Origin: Streptomyces sp. Edi2
GTDB taxonomy: Bacteria; Actinomycetota; Actinomycetes; Streptomycetales; Streptomycetaceae
Direction of reading: 5' to 3'
DNA: 64,000 nucleotides
Assembly (NCBI RefSeq): GCF_040253635.1
Contig: NZ_JBEJGX010000003.1
Span: 2,232,001 to 2,296,000 of the forward strand
The position numbers and the translations under genes were made by a program. Shown here piece by piece: positions 46,675-56,153 of the stretch. The notes beneath the pieces were generated by a model that was not told the origin of the DNA, made no database searches, and saw only the letters and a program-made list of their open reading frames with translations. Each line of letters begins with the position of its first letter. Within the stretch, counting starts at the first letter, position 1.

Positions 46675-47639
46675 GCGGTGTCCTCGACGTTCTCGCGGAT
46701 ACGCTCCGCGCCGCGCAGCCGGGCGGGGGCGGCGCGGCGGTTCTCGGCGACCTCCTCCTCCGTGGGGAGTTCGGCGCCGCGGGTCAGCAGCTTGAGCCGG
46801 GGCTGGTAGCGCTCGGGCACGACCGGCAGCCCGGCGGGCGCCGTATTGGCCGCTCCGGCCGCGAAGACTTGCTTGACCAGCCGGTCCTCCAGCGAGTGGT
46901 AGGCGAGCACGGCGATCCGGCCGCCCACGGCGAGCGCCTTCACGGCGGCCGGGACGGCGCGCTCGACACTCGCCAGCTCGCCGTTGACCTCGATGCGCAG
47001 CGCCTGGAAGGTGCGCTTGGCGGGGTTGCCGCCGGTGCGCTTGGCGGCCTGCGGCAGCGCGTCCCGGATCAGCTCGACCAGCCGTGCACTGGTGGTGAAC
47101 GGCTCCTTGGCACGCTCCTTGACGACGGCCTCGACGATCCGCTTGGCCTGCTTCTCCTCCCCGTAGGAGCGCAGGATCCGGACCAGCTCACCGGGCGCAT
47201 AGGTGTTGAGGACGTCCGCGGCGCTGATGCCGGTCGTCTGGTCCATCCGCATGTCCAGCGGGGCGTCCTGCGCATACGCGAAGCCGCGGTCGGCCTCGTC
47301 GAGCTGCATGGAGGACACGCCGAGGTCGAACAGGACGCCCTGGACGCGCGGGGTGCCGAGACGGTCGAGGACCTCGGGGAGCTCGTCGTAGACGGCGTGC
47401 ACCAGGGTGGCGCGCTCTCCGTAGGGGGCGAGCCGTTCGCCCGCCAGCTTCAGGGCCGAGGTGTCCCGGTCGAGGGCGATGAGCCGGGCCGCCGGGAAGG
47501 TGGCGAGCAGCGCCTCGCTGTGCCCTCCGAGGCCGAGCGTGCAGTCGACGACGACCGCGCCGGGCTCGGCGAGGGCGGGGGCGAGCATGTCCAGGCACCG
47601 CTGGAGCATGACGGGGACGTGGCGAGTGCTGTTGGTCAT
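46671..47639 (-). CDS. rsmH: 16S rRNA m4C1402 methyltransferase RsmH (MraW)
   Basis: 322 aa from the ATG at 47637-47639 ([15 protein letters not shown]). SAM site [18 protein letters not shown], then [31 protein letters not shown] and [11 protein letters not shown]. It methylates N4 of C1402 in 16S rRNA. It heads the minus-strand dcw operon; no MraZ-like gene precedes it in this window. Confidence 0.96.
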   Translation of the reverse strand: MTNSTRHVPVMLQRCLDMLAPALAEPGAVVVDCTLGLGGHSEALLATFPAARLIALDRDTSALKLAGERLAPYGERATLVHAVYDELPEVLDRLGTPRVQGVLFDLGVSSMQLDEADRGFAYAQDAPLDMRMDQTTGISAADVLNTYAPGELVRILRSYGEEKQAKRIVEAVVKERAKEPFTTSARLVELIRDALPQAAKRTGGNPAKRTFQALRIEVNGELASVERAVPAAVKALAVGGRIAVLAYHSLEDRLVKQVFAAGAANTAPAGLPVVPERYQPRLKLLTRGAELPTEEEVAENRRAAPARLRGAERIRENVEDTA

Positions 47640-47944
47640 GCGAGGGCCCCGCTGCCCTCGGCCCGCCTGCGGGCGCCGGGTGCGCACTGCTTCCTGAATC
47701 GCTCGCTACGCTCGCTCATGTGCCTTCCGATGGGCTGGGCGGCAGGTGGGGCCCCGGCCGCTGGCTGGGGGATGCCGCACGTACCGCTTGGTCCCCGCCC
47801 GCTCTGAAGGGGAAGTGGCCCTCCGGCGACGGGGAAGTGACGTCGGAAGACCATGGGAGCGGGAGGAGGCCGAGCCGTACGTACGACGCGCGCACGCGAG
47901 GAATCCGGTATCCAAGGAGAGCGTCACGCCTCCCACTTCGCGCC

Positions 47945-47972
47945 ACTTTAGTCCACCGGTCGCCCCGGTCAA
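47945..47972 (-). promoter_or_regulatory. Promoter of the dcw operon upstream of rsmH
   Basis: On the minus strand TTGACC (47967-47972), a 16-bp spacer and TAAAGT (47945-47950) form a good vegetative (HrdB-like) promoter. Expected start near 47938. Confidence 0.6.
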
Positions 47973-48133
47973 TCAACCGGTTGCGCGCGTCCTGCGACGG
48001 CTTTCGCACCGCCTTCGCCGCGGGCTTCTCACCCGGACGGCGGCGACACGGACGGCCCTGTGGATTACCTCACATGGAGTGACGTTGCCCCGTATGCCCG
48101 GCCCCTCATGCGGCCGGAACGACAGGCGGCGAT

Positions 48134-48139
48134 TACCGT
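48134..48139 (+). promoter_or_regulatory. -10 box, leaderless carbonic anhydrase start
   Basis: TACCGT ends 6 nt before the ATG at 48146, with no ribosome site between. Confidence 0.45.
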
Positions 48140-48145
48140 GAATCC

Positions 48146-48706
48146 ATGCCCATACCTGCATCGCAGCCGCTGCCCTCGTCCGACGGAGTCACCGGCACCC
48201 GTGCCGGTGACTCCGTCACGGACGGTCTCGTCGAGGCGAACCGGCGCTACGCCGAGGCCTTCACCGACCCCGGGATGGACGCCCGGCCCGTCCAAAAAGT
48301 CGCCGTCGTGGCCTGTATGGACGCCCGGCTCGACCTGCACAAGGCGCTCGGCCTCGAACTCGGCGACTGCCACACCATCCGCAATGCCGGCGGGGTGGTC
48401 ACCGACGACATCATCCGGTCCCTGACCATCAGCCAGCGTGCCCTGGGCACCCGCTCGGTCGTCCTCATCCACCACACCGGTTGCGGTCTGCTCAGCCTGA
48501 CCGAGGACTTCCGCCACGACCTGGCGGCCGAGGTCGGACAGCGTCCCACCTGGGCGGTCGAGGCGTTCAAGGACCTCGACGAGGACGTACGGCAGTCCAT
48601 GGAGCGGGTGCGCACCTCGCCCTTCCTCCCGCACACCGACGATGTCCGCGGCTTTGTCTTCGACGTGACCACGGGACTGCTGCGGGAGATCGATCCGCAG
48701 CGCTGA
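48146..48706 (+). CDS. Beta-class carbonic anhydrase
   Basis: 186 aa. Zinc ligands C57 and D59 (ACMDARLD), H110 and C113 (IHHTGCG), with the Asp/Arg dyad D59-R61, and [10 protein letters not shown]. It interconverts CO2 and bicarbonate in the cytoplasm. It belongs to the shorter Mycobacterium Rv1284-like branch of the beta class. It is divergent from the dcw operon and followed by a GC-rich hairpin. Confidence 0.92.
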   Translation: MPIPASQPLPSSDGVTGTRAGDSVTDGLVEANRRYAEAFTDPGMDARPVQKVAVVACMDARLDLHKALGLELGDCHTIRNAGGVVTDDIIRSLTISQRALGTRSVVLIHHTGCGLLSLTEDFRHDLAAEVGQRPTWAVEAFKDLDEDVRQSMERVRTSPFLPHTDDVRGFVFDVTTGLLREIDPQR

Positions 48707-48714
48707 CGCACCCC

Positions 48715-48778
48715 GGCCCCGGCCTCTCTGACGTGCGAACGGGAACGAAAAGTCGCATTCGTCGCGAAGGCCGGGGCC
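48715..48778 (+). terminator. Terminator-like hairpin after carbonic anhydrase
   Basis: GGCCCCGGCCT (48715-48725) pairs perfectly with AGGCCGGGGCC (48768-48778). The 42-nt loop holds a smaller helix (GTGCGA with TCGCAT). Confidence 0.6.
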
Positions 48779-48790
48779 TATCCTTGTGAG

Positions 48791-48799
48791 TTATCCACA
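48791..48799 (+). promoter_or_regulatory. Single DnaA-box-like site
   Basis: TTATCCACA is the classical DnaA box; Streptomyces prefers TTGTCCACA. It is isolated, upstream of the MoxR gene, so it is at most a regulatory or titration site. Confidence 0.25.
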
Positions 48800-48938
48800 G
48801 GTCATGACGCGAAGCCGCGCGGGCGGCAAGAATGCGGGGGTGACGTCGTCCCGGCGGTGGCCGGGTGCGACGCCACGTTCGGGGTGGGCCGGTCCGCAAG
48901 GGGGCATCGGCCCGTAGTACGGGGCCGAGGAGGGCCGA

Positions 48939-50030
48939 GTGACGGCGTATGACGAACGAGCGACCCTTGGGGGTCCCCCCGCGCATGGGCGTCCCCCCGC
49001 CCGAGCGGAGCCGGGAGTGGGGGCACAGCCGACCGCAGGGGGAGATCTGATCACCACCGCGGAGCGTGTCCACCGGTCGGTGGAGGGCGTGATCGAGGGC
49101 AAGCCGGAGGTCGTACGGCTCGCGCTGACGGTGCTGCTGGCCGAGGGGCATCTGCTGATCGAGGATGTGCCCGGCGTCGGCAAGACCATGCTCGCCAAGG
49201 CACTCGCCCGCTCCATCGACTGCTCGGTGCGGCGCATCCAGTTCACGCCCGACCTGCTGCCCTCCGACATCACGGGCGTCAGCATCTTCGACCAGCAGCA
49301 GCGGGACTTCGAGTTCAAGCCCGGTGCGATCTTCTCCCAGATCGTGATCGGCGACGAGATCAACCGCGCCTCGCCCAAGACCCAGTCGGCGCTCCTGGAG
49401 TCCATGGAGGAGCGCCAGGTGACCATGGACGGGCAGACCTACGAGCTGCCCACCCCGTTCATGGTGGTCGCCACCCAGAACCCGGTCGAGATGGAGGGCA
49501 CCTACCCCCTCCCCGAGGCACAGCGGGACCGCTTCATGGCGCGGGTGTCCATCGGCTACCCCAGCCCGTCGGCCGAGCTGCAGATGCTGGACGTGCACGG
49601 CGGTGCCTCACCGCTCGACGACCTCCAGCCGGTGGCACACGCCCACGAGATCGTGAAGCTGATCGAGGCGGTGCGTACGGTCCATGTCGCCGAAACGGTG
49701 CGCAGATACACCGTGGACCTGGTGGCGGCCACCCGCAGCCATCCCGAGCTGCGGCTCGGCGCCTCACCGCGGGCGACCCTCCACCTGATGCGCGCCGCCA
49801 AGGCCTCGGCCGCGCTCATGGGGCGGGAGTACGCCCTCCCGGACGACGTCCAGTCGCTGGCGGTGGCGGTGCTCGCGCACCGGCTGCTGCCCACCGCCCA
49901 GGCCCAGTTGAACCGCCGGACGGCCGAGCAGATCGTGCTGGAGATCCTGCGGCGCGTCCCGGTCCCCGACCCGTCCGCTCAGGCATGGCGGACACCCGGT
50001 CAGCAGCCGCCCGGCGTACGGGGGTTGTGA
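48939..50030 (+). CDS. MoxR-family AAA+ ATPase
   Basis: 363 aa, GTG start. A Gly/Pro-rich leader of about 35 residues precedes the AAA core: Walker [11 protein letters not shown], Walker [24 protein letters not shown], sensor 1 [24 protein letters not shown]. MoxR ATPases act as chaperones for VWA or DUF58 partner proteins, and a DUF58 gene follows with a 1-nt overlap. The operon continues to a TgpA transglutaminase. Confidence 0.93.
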   Translation: MTAYDERATLGGPPAHGRPPARAEPGVGAQPTAGGDLITTAERVHRSVEGVIEGKPEVVRLALTVLLAEGHLLIEDVPGVGKTMLAKALARSIDCSVRRIQFTPDLLPSDITGVSIFDQQQRDFEFKPGAIFSQIVIGDEINRASPKTQSALLESMEERQVTMDGQTYELPTPFMVVATQNPVEMEGTYPLPEAQRDRFMARVSIGYPSPSAELQMLDVHGGASPLDDLQPVAHAHEIVKLIEAVRTVHVAETVRRYTVDLVAATRSHPELRLGASPRATLHLMRAAKASAALMGREYALPDDVQSLAVAVLAHRLLPTAQAQLNRRTAEQIVLEILRRVPVPDPSAQAWRTPGQQPPGVRGL

Positions 50031-51412
50031 TGTCCGAGGGGGGCGGCGAGGGGACGGCGGAGCACAGCGGACTGCGGGCGGCCCTCGGGGGGCTGACGAC
50101 ACGGGGCAGATCGTTCCTGGCAGCCGGGCTGGCTGCCGTGGCGTGCTCCTACCTCCTGGGGCAGCCGGATCTGCTGCGGGTCGGGCTGCTGCTCGCCGCC
50201 CTCCCGCTGGTGTGCGTCCTGGTGCTGCACCGCACCCGCTACCGGGTCGCGGGCAACCGTACGCTCTCCCCCGCCCGGGTGCCCGCGACCGCCGAGTCCC
50301 GGGTCCGGCTGCGGATGGAGAACGTCTCCCGGCTGCCGACGGGCGTGCTGATGCTCCAGGACCGGGTGCCCTACGTCCTCGGCCCCCGGCCGCGCTTCGT
50401 CCTGGACCGGGTCGAGCCCGGCGGCCGCCGCGAGGTCTCCTACCGCGTACGCGCCGACCTGCGCGGACGCTACCCGCTGGGGCCGCTGCAGCTGCGGCTC
50501 TCCGATCCGTTCGGGATGTGCGAGCTGACCCGCTCGTTCAGCACCGTCGACACCCTGACGGTGGTGCCGCGGGTCGAACCGCTGCCGCCGGTGCGGCTGG
50601 CCGGCGAGGCCGCCGGGTACGGCGACGGGCGCCAGCGCTCCCTGGCGCTGGCCGGTGAGGACGACCTCATTCCGCGCGGCTACCGGCACGGCGACGATCT
50701 GCGCCGGGTCCACTGGCGCTCCACCGCGCGCCACGGCGAGCTGATGGTCCGCAGGGAGGAGCAGCCGCAGAAGGCGCGCTGCACGGTCCTGCTCGACACC
50801 CGCGCCGTCGCCCACCCCGGGGCGGGTCCCGACTCGGCTTTCGAGTGGGCGGTGGCGGGCGCCGCTTCGGCCGCGGCACACCTCCTGGAGCGCGGCTTCG
50901 CGGTGCGGCTGCTGACCGACACCGGCACCTCGGTGCCCGGTCCCGACAGCGCCGGCGGCTTCGCGGGCGGGGACGGATCCGCCGACGCCGTGGGCCTGCT
51001 GCTGGACACCCTCGCGGTCGTGGACCACTCGGAGGCAGAGGGGCTGTCGGCGGCCTACGACGCCGTGCGCGCCGGAGACGAAGGCGTGCTGATCGCCTTC
51101 TTCGGCGATCTGGACGAGGAGCAGGCGGCGGTCGCCGGACGGATACGGCAGCGCTGCGGCGCGGCCGTCGCCTTCGTCCTGGACGGCGACGCCTGGACGC
51201 GGGGCCCCGGTGGGATCAGATTCGCCGCCGGCCAGGTGCCTGTGGCCGAACGGGTGCGGCTGCTGCGCCGGGCGGGCTGGACGGCACTGCCGGTGACTCC
51301 CGGCGACGCGCTCGCCGACCTGTGGCGCGCGGCCGCGGACCGTGCCGGGGCGGAGCCTCAGCGCCCGGCCGACGCAAGCGCGCCGGAGACGGTGGCCGGG
51401 GGCCGGTCATGA
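50030..51412 (+). CDS. DUF58 domain protein, partner of MoxR
   Basis: 460 aa from the ATG at 50030, overlapping the MoxR stop by one base (TGATG); a GTG directly before it is an alternative. Two hydrophobic segments at about 24-62 form the anchor. The DUF58 core is DDLIPRGYRHGDDLRRVHWRSTARHGELMVRREEQPQ, followed by a VWA-like fold (CTVLLDTRAVAHPG). Functions of MoxR-DUF58-TgpA operons are poorly defined, with links to envelope stress and secreted protein maturation. Confidence 0.9.
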   Translation: MSEGGGEGTAEHSGLRAALGGLTTRGRSFLAAGLAAVACSYLLGQPDLLRVGLLLAALPLVCVLVLHRTRYRVAGNRTLSPARVPATAESRVRLRMENVSRLPTGVLMLQDRVPYVLGPRPRFVLDRVEPGGRREVSYRVRADLRGRYPLGPLQLRLSDPFGMCELTRSFSTVDTLTVVPRVEPLPPVRLAGEAAGYGDGRQRSLALAGEDDLIPRGYRHGDDLRRVHWRSTARHGELMVRREEQPQKARCTVLLDTRAVAHPGAGPDSAFEWAVAGAASAAAHLLERGFAVRLLTDTGTSVPGPDSAGGFAGGDGSADAVGLLLDTLAVVDHSEAEGLSAAYDAVRAGDEGVLIAFFGDLDEEQAAVAGRIRQRCGAAVAFVLDGDAWTRGPGGIRFAAGQVPVAERVRLLRRAGWTALPVTPGDALADLWRAAADRAGAEPQRPADASAPETVAGGRS

Positions 51413-51552
51413 ACGGGGGCGTGGAGATCGGCCGGGTGACGGACAAGCGGCTGCGCGGGGACGGGTGGCCGGGTGCCCCCACCCCCCGCGGCCGGGTCGG
51501 CGGACCGTACGGGCGGTGCCCCGGTCCCGAGGGAAACGAGGCACGGGCATGA
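51409..51552 (+). CDS. 47-aa ORF coupled at both ends between DUF58 and TgpA genes
   Basis: ATG at 51409 overlaps the DUF58 stop (ATGA at 51409-51412), and its own stop overlaps the TgpA ATG (ATGA at 51549-51552). The peptide begins MNGGVEIGRVTDKRLRGDGW and continues Gly/Pro/Arg-rich to EGNEARA; one Cys, no hydrophobic segment. No known family. The exact fit into the gap argues for real translation as a coupling cistron, though the product may not matter. Confidence 0.5.
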   Translation: MNGGVEIGRVTDKRLRGDGWPGAPTPRGRVGGPYGRCPGPEGNEARA

Positions 51553-54014
51553 GCGGCCGGGCGCGGCTGGCGGTGTGCGCGGCGGTGGCCACCCTGTGTG
51601 CCGCCGGTGCGCTGCTGCCGCTGGTGGATCCGATCACCTGGGTGTTCGAGGCAGCGATCCTGCTTGCCCTCATGAGCGGCGTGGGCGCGGCGGCCCGCCG
51701 GGTGCCCCTCGCCGGGCCGCTGACCATCGGCGTCCAGGCCCTGGCCGCCGTGCTGCTGATGACCCTGCTGTTCGTCAGGGACGAGGCGGTCCTCGGGCTG
51801 CTGCCCGGCCCGGACGCCCTCGCGGAATTCGGCCGGCTGCTGCAGGACGGCGTGAGCGACGTCGGCCGGTACGCCATTCCCGCCCCCGTCACCCCCGGCA
51901 TCCGGTTGCTGCTCGTCCTGGGCGTGCTGGTGATCGGCCTGGCGGTGGACGCGCTGGCGGTCACCTACCGCAGCGCCGCGCCCGCCGGGCTGCCGCTGCT
52001 CGCGCTGTACTCCGTGGCGGCGGGACTGTCCCAGGGCGGCGCGGGCTGGCTGCTGTTCCTGATCGCGGCGGCCGGCTATCTGCTGCTTCTGCTGGCCGAG
52101 GGCCGCGACCGGCTCTCCCAGTGGGGCCGGGTGTTCGGCGGTCCGGGCGCCGGAGCGGGCCGGCCGGGCGGCGGACGGGGGTTCGCGGCCGGCACCGACG
52201 CGCCGGCGTCCGCCCCGGTCCGTACGGGCCGCAGGATCGGCGCGATGGCGCTCGGGCTCGCCGTGGTGGTGCCCGCCGTGCTGCCCTCCCTCGGCGGCGG
52301 GTTGCTGGGCACCTCCGGCAACGGCACGGGCCCCGGCGGCGGTGGCACGATCTCCGCGGTGAACCCACTGGTGTCGCTGCAGGACAGCCTCAACCAGCCC
52401 GAGGACAAAGAAGTCCTCAACTACCGCACGACCGCCTCCGACACCCGCGATCTGTATCTGCGGATCGTCGCCCTCGACCAGTTCGACGGCACGACCTGGA
52501 AGCCGTCCGAGCGCACGGTCACGGACGTCCCCGAGCAGCTTCCGCGACCGCCCGGCCTGAGCTCCGCGGTCGACCTCAACCGGATCAACACCTCCATCTC
52601 GACCGCCGGATGGTACGCCCAGAACTGGCTGCCGCTCCCCTATCCGGCGTCCAGGGTGGACATCTCCGGGCGCTGGCGCTTCGAGCCCCAGGGCCGCACC
52701 CTCGTCGGGGACCGCGGGCAGAACACCCACGGGCTGCAGTACCAGGTCGAGAGCCTGCAGGTGCGGCCCACCTCCGGGCAGCTGGCCGCCGCGCCGGCGC
52801 CGCCCGCCGACCTGCTGCGCGAGTACACCAAGGTCCCGGACTCGCTGCCGCCCGTCGTCCGCGACACCGCCCGCCGGGTCACCCGCGGCGCACCGACCAC
52901 CTACGCCAAGGCCGTCAAGCTGCAGGACTGGTTCGCGCTCAACGGCGGCTTCAGCTACAACACGGACGTCCGGGCGGGCAGCGGTTCCGAGGCCATTGCG
53001 CGGTTCCTGCGGCAGAAGGAGGGCTTCTGCGTCCACTTCTCCTTCTCGATGGCGGCGATGGCGCGGACGCTGGGCATCCCGGCCCGGGTCGCGGTCGGTT
53101 TCACCCCGGGCACCAAGCAGCCCGACGGCACGACCTCGGTCGGCCTCAAGGACGCACACGCCTGGCCCGAGCTGTACTTCCAGGGCATCGGCTGGACCCG
53201 CTTCGAGCCGACCCCGAGCCGCGGCAGCATCCCTGACTACGCGTCCCCCGACACCCCGGGCGCGGCCGATCCCGGCAGCCCTGACCCGGTGCCCTCCCGG
53301 TCCGCGGCCCCCTCGGAGGAGCCGTCCGCCGACCCGTCGTGCGGCCCCGGCCAACAGCGGTCCGGCCCGGGCTCCGGTTCCGGCCCGGGATCCGGTTCAG
53401 GGTGCCTCACGCTGCCCGCTGAGAGCGGGAGCACCCGCCCGCCGGAGGACGGCTCGTCCCTCTGGGCGGCCACCGGTATCGCGCTGGCAGCCCTGCTGGT
53501 CCTGCTGCTGCCCGTGGTCCCGCTGCTGTGGCGGCTGCGGACGCGGTCCGGACGGCTGGCGGACGCCGGCCCGGACGGGGACGTCGGGGCGGGCACCCTC
53601 GCCGCCTGGCGGGAGCTGCAGGACACCGCCTGGGACTTCGGCATCCTGCCGGACGAGTCGCTGACTCCGCGCAGGGCGGCCGCGCGGATCATCCGTCTCG
53701 GAGAGCTGCCACCGGAGCCCGCCGCGGCCGCCCAGCGCGTTGCGGCGGCGGTGGAGCAGGTCCTGTACGCACCGCAACCGCAGCCGGTGTCCGGACTCGC
53801 CGCGGAGGTGCAACAGGTGCGGGCCGGGTTGCGGGACGGCGCGACCCGTGGTGTGCGGCTGCGCGCCCAGCTCGCCCCGCGTTCGGCGGCGCGGCTCCGT
53901 TGGGCCTGGTCAGCGCGCTGGACGGGGTGGCTGGTCCGGTGTCGCAGCAGTCGGCCGGTGGCCTCGGTACGGCGTGCGGCGGCCGCCGTCCGGCCGGGCC
54001 GGCAGCGGGCATGA
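51549..54014 (+). CDS. TgpA-type membrane transglutaminase (DUF3488/transglutaminase-like/DUF4129)
   Basis: 821 aa, ATG with GAGGCACGGG upstream. About five N-terminal transmembrane segments (residues 5-245), then an extracytoplasmic domain with the transglutaminase core: C494 in EGFCVHFSFSMAAMARTLGIPARV and H537 in KDAHAWPELYF, followed by WTRFEPTPSRGS. A Ser/Pro/Gly-rich linker (about 565-630) leads to a last transmembrane helix near 640-662 and a cytoplasmic DUF4129-like tail. The outer domain may crosslink or cleave envelope proteins; the substrate is unknown. Confidence 0.92.
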   Translation: MSGRARLAVCAAVATLCAAGALLPLVDPITWVFEAAILLALMSGVGAAARRVPLAGPLTIGVQALAAVLLMTLLFVRDEAVLGLLPGPDALAEFGRLLQDGVSDVGRYAIPAPVTPGIRLLLVLGVLVIGLAVDALAVTYRSAAPAGLPLLALYSVAAGLSQGGAGWLLFLIAAAGYLLLLLAEGRDRLSQWGRVFGGPGAGAGRPGGGRGFAAGTDAPASAPVRTGRRIGAMALGLAVVVPAVLPSLGGGLLGTSGNGTGPGGGGTISAVNPLVSLQDSLNQPEDKEVLNYRTTASDTRDLYLRIVALDQFDGTTWKPSERTVTDVPEQLPRPPGLSSAVDLNRINTSISTAGWYAQNWLPLPYPASRVDISGRWRFEPQGRTLVGDRGQNTHGLQYQVESLQVRPTSGQLAAAPAPPADLLREYTKVPDSLPPVVRDTARRVTRGAPTTYAKAVKLQDWFALNGGFSYNTDVRAGSGSEAIARFLRQKEGFCVHFSFSMAAMARTLGIPARVAVGFTPGTKQPDGTTSVGLKDAHAWPELYFQGIGWTRFEPTPSRGSIPDYASPDTPGAADPGSPDPVPSRSAAPSEEPSADPSCGPGQQRSGPGSGSGPGSGSGCLTLPAESGSTRPPEDGSSLWAATGIALAALLVLLLPVVPLLWRLRTRSGRLADAGPDGDVGAGTLAAWRELQDTAWDFGILPDESLTPRRAAARIIRLGELPPEPAAAAQRVAAAVEQVLYAPQPQPVSGLAAEVQQVRAGLRDGATRGVRLRAQLAPRSAARLRWAWSARWTGWLVRCRSSRPVASVRRAAAAVRPGRQRA

Positions 54015-54404
54015 CCACGAGGCCCGCCGCAGGTGCCTCCCGAAGCGCCGGAACGCCGGGCTCAGCGCGAAAGCAATGAGCCCGGCTCGGCCTTTGGCGA
54101 GTGGAGAAGGCCCGGCGGAAAGAGCGGCGCGGAGAGCAAGGAGAAAACAGCGGGAAGAAATGCCGGAAAAGCAGCAGGAGAAATGGATTCGGAAAAGAAA
54201 GGCGGGAGTAACTGCTGAAGCTCGATCGGGCTCACCGGAGCGGGGCCCTTTGAACCCCGTCCGGGCAGTCCAGCGGTTGCGCTCCCCGCCCCGTCGGCTC
54301 AAAGGGCCTGCTGTTCCTCAGCGACCCTGGTTACTCAGCGACCCTGCTGTTACTCAGTAGCTGGAGGTTGCTAGCTGGAGGTTGCTCAATGGCCCTGCGG
54401 TTGC
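54015..54404. other. Convergent intergenic region with hairpin and short tandem repeats
   Basis: 390 bp. GGCCCTTTGA (54244-54253) pairs with TCAAAGGGCC (54299-54308), a possible terminator for tgpA. From about 54316 to 54420 short units (CTCAGxGACCCTG, GCTGGAGGTTGCT, TTGCTCAxTGGCCCTGC) are tandemly repeated and run into the DUF3040 stop codon. A purine-rich stretch at 54110-54215 has an open frame of 61 codons without a ribosome site; I do not call it. Confidence 0.5.
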
Positions 54405-54812
54405 TCAGTGGCCCTGCTGTTCGTCCCTGCGCCGCTGCCAGCGGTCCTCGATGCGGTTCATCATCGAGCGCCGCTGCCTGGCCTGTCGGCGCGCCGGTGC
54501 ACCACCTCCGGAACCCGCGCCGGACTGCTGCGCACCTGGCTTGGGGGCCTTGCGCCAGCCCGTGACCGCCAGCACTGCGCAGCCGAGCATGACGAGGAAT
54601 CCCACCACGCTGATCCAGATCTGCTGCGCGACCATGCCGGCCATGAGCAGGGCGATACCCACCAGGAAGCCCGCGACCGCTTGGTAGACCCGTCGCCGGG
54701 TATACGTACGCAGCCCGCTTCCCTCAAGCGCTGTCGCGAACTTGGGATCTTCGGCGTACAGCGCTCGCTCCATTTGCTCGAGCATGCGCTGCTCGTGCTC
54801 CGAGAGCGGCAC
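54405..54812 (-). CDS. DUF3040 small membrane protein
   Basis: 135 aa, GTG start. The conserved N-terminus is MPLSEHEQRMLEQMERALYAEDPKFA. Two adjacent transmembrane segments at about 44-63 and 68-85 and a basic, Gln/Arg-rich cytoplasmic tail complete it. This family is widespread next to division or envelope genes in actinobacteria; its function is unknown. The 258-bp gap upstream (54813-55070) separates it from the methyltransferase and has no clear gene. Confidence 0.9.
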   Translation of the reverse strand: MPLSEHEQRMLEQMERALYAEDPKFATALEGSGLRTYTRRRVYQAVAGFLVGIALLMAGMVAQQIWISVVGFLVMLGCAVLAVTGWRKAPKPGAQQSGAGSGGGAPARRQARQRRSMMNRIEDRWQRRRDEQQGH

Positions 54813-55070
54813 GGAGTCCTCCTACTCGTCGGTCGCGGGGGCGACCGGGGTGCGACCCTTTCAGGATAGGCAGGGAATCGTCCCCGTGAAACCCGCCCCT
54901 CGACGCCAATTCACTGTCCGGGCCGCCGCGGCGACCGGTGGTGATGCTGCCTGCATTCCCCACTCGCCTGTCCGCCATGCCGGAACGTCGTACCCCGATC
55001 ATACGGGGCGAAGGGGCTGATCGGGTGGTCTGTGGCCGACTGCACGCGGTAGCCGGGTGTGCCGGGTGGG

Positions 55071-55826
55071 TCAGTCGCGCTCGGCGAGGACGTGCAACTG
55101 CGTGGCCACGGAGTGGAAGGCGGGCTGTTCGGCCGCGGCCGCTTCGAGCTTCAGCAGGGCGTCCATGGCGCCCGGCTCGGTGTCGACGAGCACCCCGGGG
55201 ACGAGGTCGGCGAAGACCCGCACGCCGTGCACCGCTCCGACCTGCAGACCCGTGGCGGACACCAGGTCGGTGAGCTGGTCGGCGGTGAACCGGCGCGGCA
55301 TCGGGTCGCCCTCGCCCCAGCGTCCGGACGGGTCGGTGAGGGCCTGGTGGGCCTCGGTGAAGTGGCCCGCGAGGGCGCGTGCGAGGACCGCGCCGCCCAG
55401 ACCGGCCGCGAGCAGGCTGAGGGTGCCGGCCGGGCGCAGCGCGTCGACGGCGTTGCGGACGCCCTCGGCCGGATCGTCGACGTACTCCAGCACGCCGTGG
55501 CAGAGCACGACGTCATGGCCGCCGCGCTCGACGACGTCGAACAGGCCGTGGGCGTCGCCCTGCACCGCGCGTACCCGGTCGGCGACGCCCGCCTCCGCGG
55601 CGCGGCGCTCCAGGGCGAAGAGGGCGTTGGGGCTGGGGTCGACGACCGTGACGCGGTGGCCGAGGCGGGCGACCGGCACGGCGAAGTTGCCGGTGCCGCC
55701 GCCGGTGTCGAGGACGTCCAGGGCGTCGCGCCCGGCGGCCTTGACCCGGCGCTCCAGGGCGCCCTTGAGGACGTCCCAGACCACGGCGGTACGAAGGGAG
55801 GCGCGGGGGCGCAGCGGGTCAGACAC
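55071..55826 (-). CDS. Class I SAM-dependent methyltransferase
   Basis: 251 aa, GTG start. Motif I is DVLDTGGGTGNFAVPVARLG, the acidic end of strand 2 is VTVVDPSPNALF, then GDAHGLFDVVERGGHDVVLCHGVLEYV. The layout resembles CmoA/UbiE-like small-molecule or tRNA methyltransferases; the substrate is not predictable. Confidence 0.88.
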   Translation of the reverse strand: MSDPLRPRASLRTAVVWDVLKGALERRVKAAGRDALDVLDTGGGTGNFAVPVARLGHRVTVVDPSPNALFALERRAAEAGVADRVRAVQGDAHGLFDVVERGGHDVVLCHGVLEYVDDPAEGVRNAVDALRPAGTLSLLAAGLGGAVLARALAGHFTEAHQALTDPSGRWGEGDPMPRRFTADQLTDLVSATGLQVGAVHGVRVFADLVPGVLVDTEPGAMDALLKLEAAAAEQPAFHSVATQLHVLAERD

Positions 55827-56153
55827 GGCGGGTGGCTCCTCGGCGGGGGCATGAACGTCTAGGCGTCCACCACCCTATTCCGTCCCACGCCGTCGAGCGT
55901 CCGCCGTCCGCGGAGCCGGTCGGGGGCGGGGGGCGGGCAGGGCGCCGGGGAGGCAGGGGCGCCGGGGGTGGGTGGCCTTGGAGGGCATGACCCGGCGGTG
56001 GGGGGCGTTGCCGGCGGGCGCCGCCTTTTCGCCTTTCCCCTCCCCTCCCCGGGCCCCGCCCCTCCCCACCCCACTCCCCCATCGCCGACTCCCCGGCCCC
56101 CCGCCTCGCCGCCCCGGCTCGGCCCCCGGCCCGCCGCCGTGATTGCGCCGTTC
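55827..56153. other. Non-coding gap with polypyrimidine tract
   Basis: 327 bp between the methyltransferase start and the HEPN stop. Position 56025-56100 is almost pure C/T on the plus strand (CTTTTCGCCTTTCCCCTCCC and on). I see no gene, only GC-driven shadow frames. Confidence 0.4.

Larger units (their letters stand above)
47640..48145. other. Divergent region between the dcw operon and carbonic anhydrase; long dcw leader
   Basis: 506 bp without a convincing gene; small open frames lack ribosome sites and show no domain. Minus-strand promoter at 47945-47972 implies an untranslated leader of about 300 nt before rsmH. GCTACGCTCGCTCA-type short repeats occur near 47700. On the plus side the carbonic anhydrase appears leaderless. 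Confidence 0.5.

Noticed and set aside
47706..47972. 88-codon minus-strand ORF upstream of rsmH as a MraZ substitute
   Set aside because: No ribosome site, no similarity to MraZ, and the probable promoter lies at its 5' end.
54033..54218. 61-codon ORF after tgpA (Lys/Glu/Gly-rich)
   Set aside because: Starts at a GTG without ribosome site inside a purine-rich stretch next to terminators; no conserved feature.
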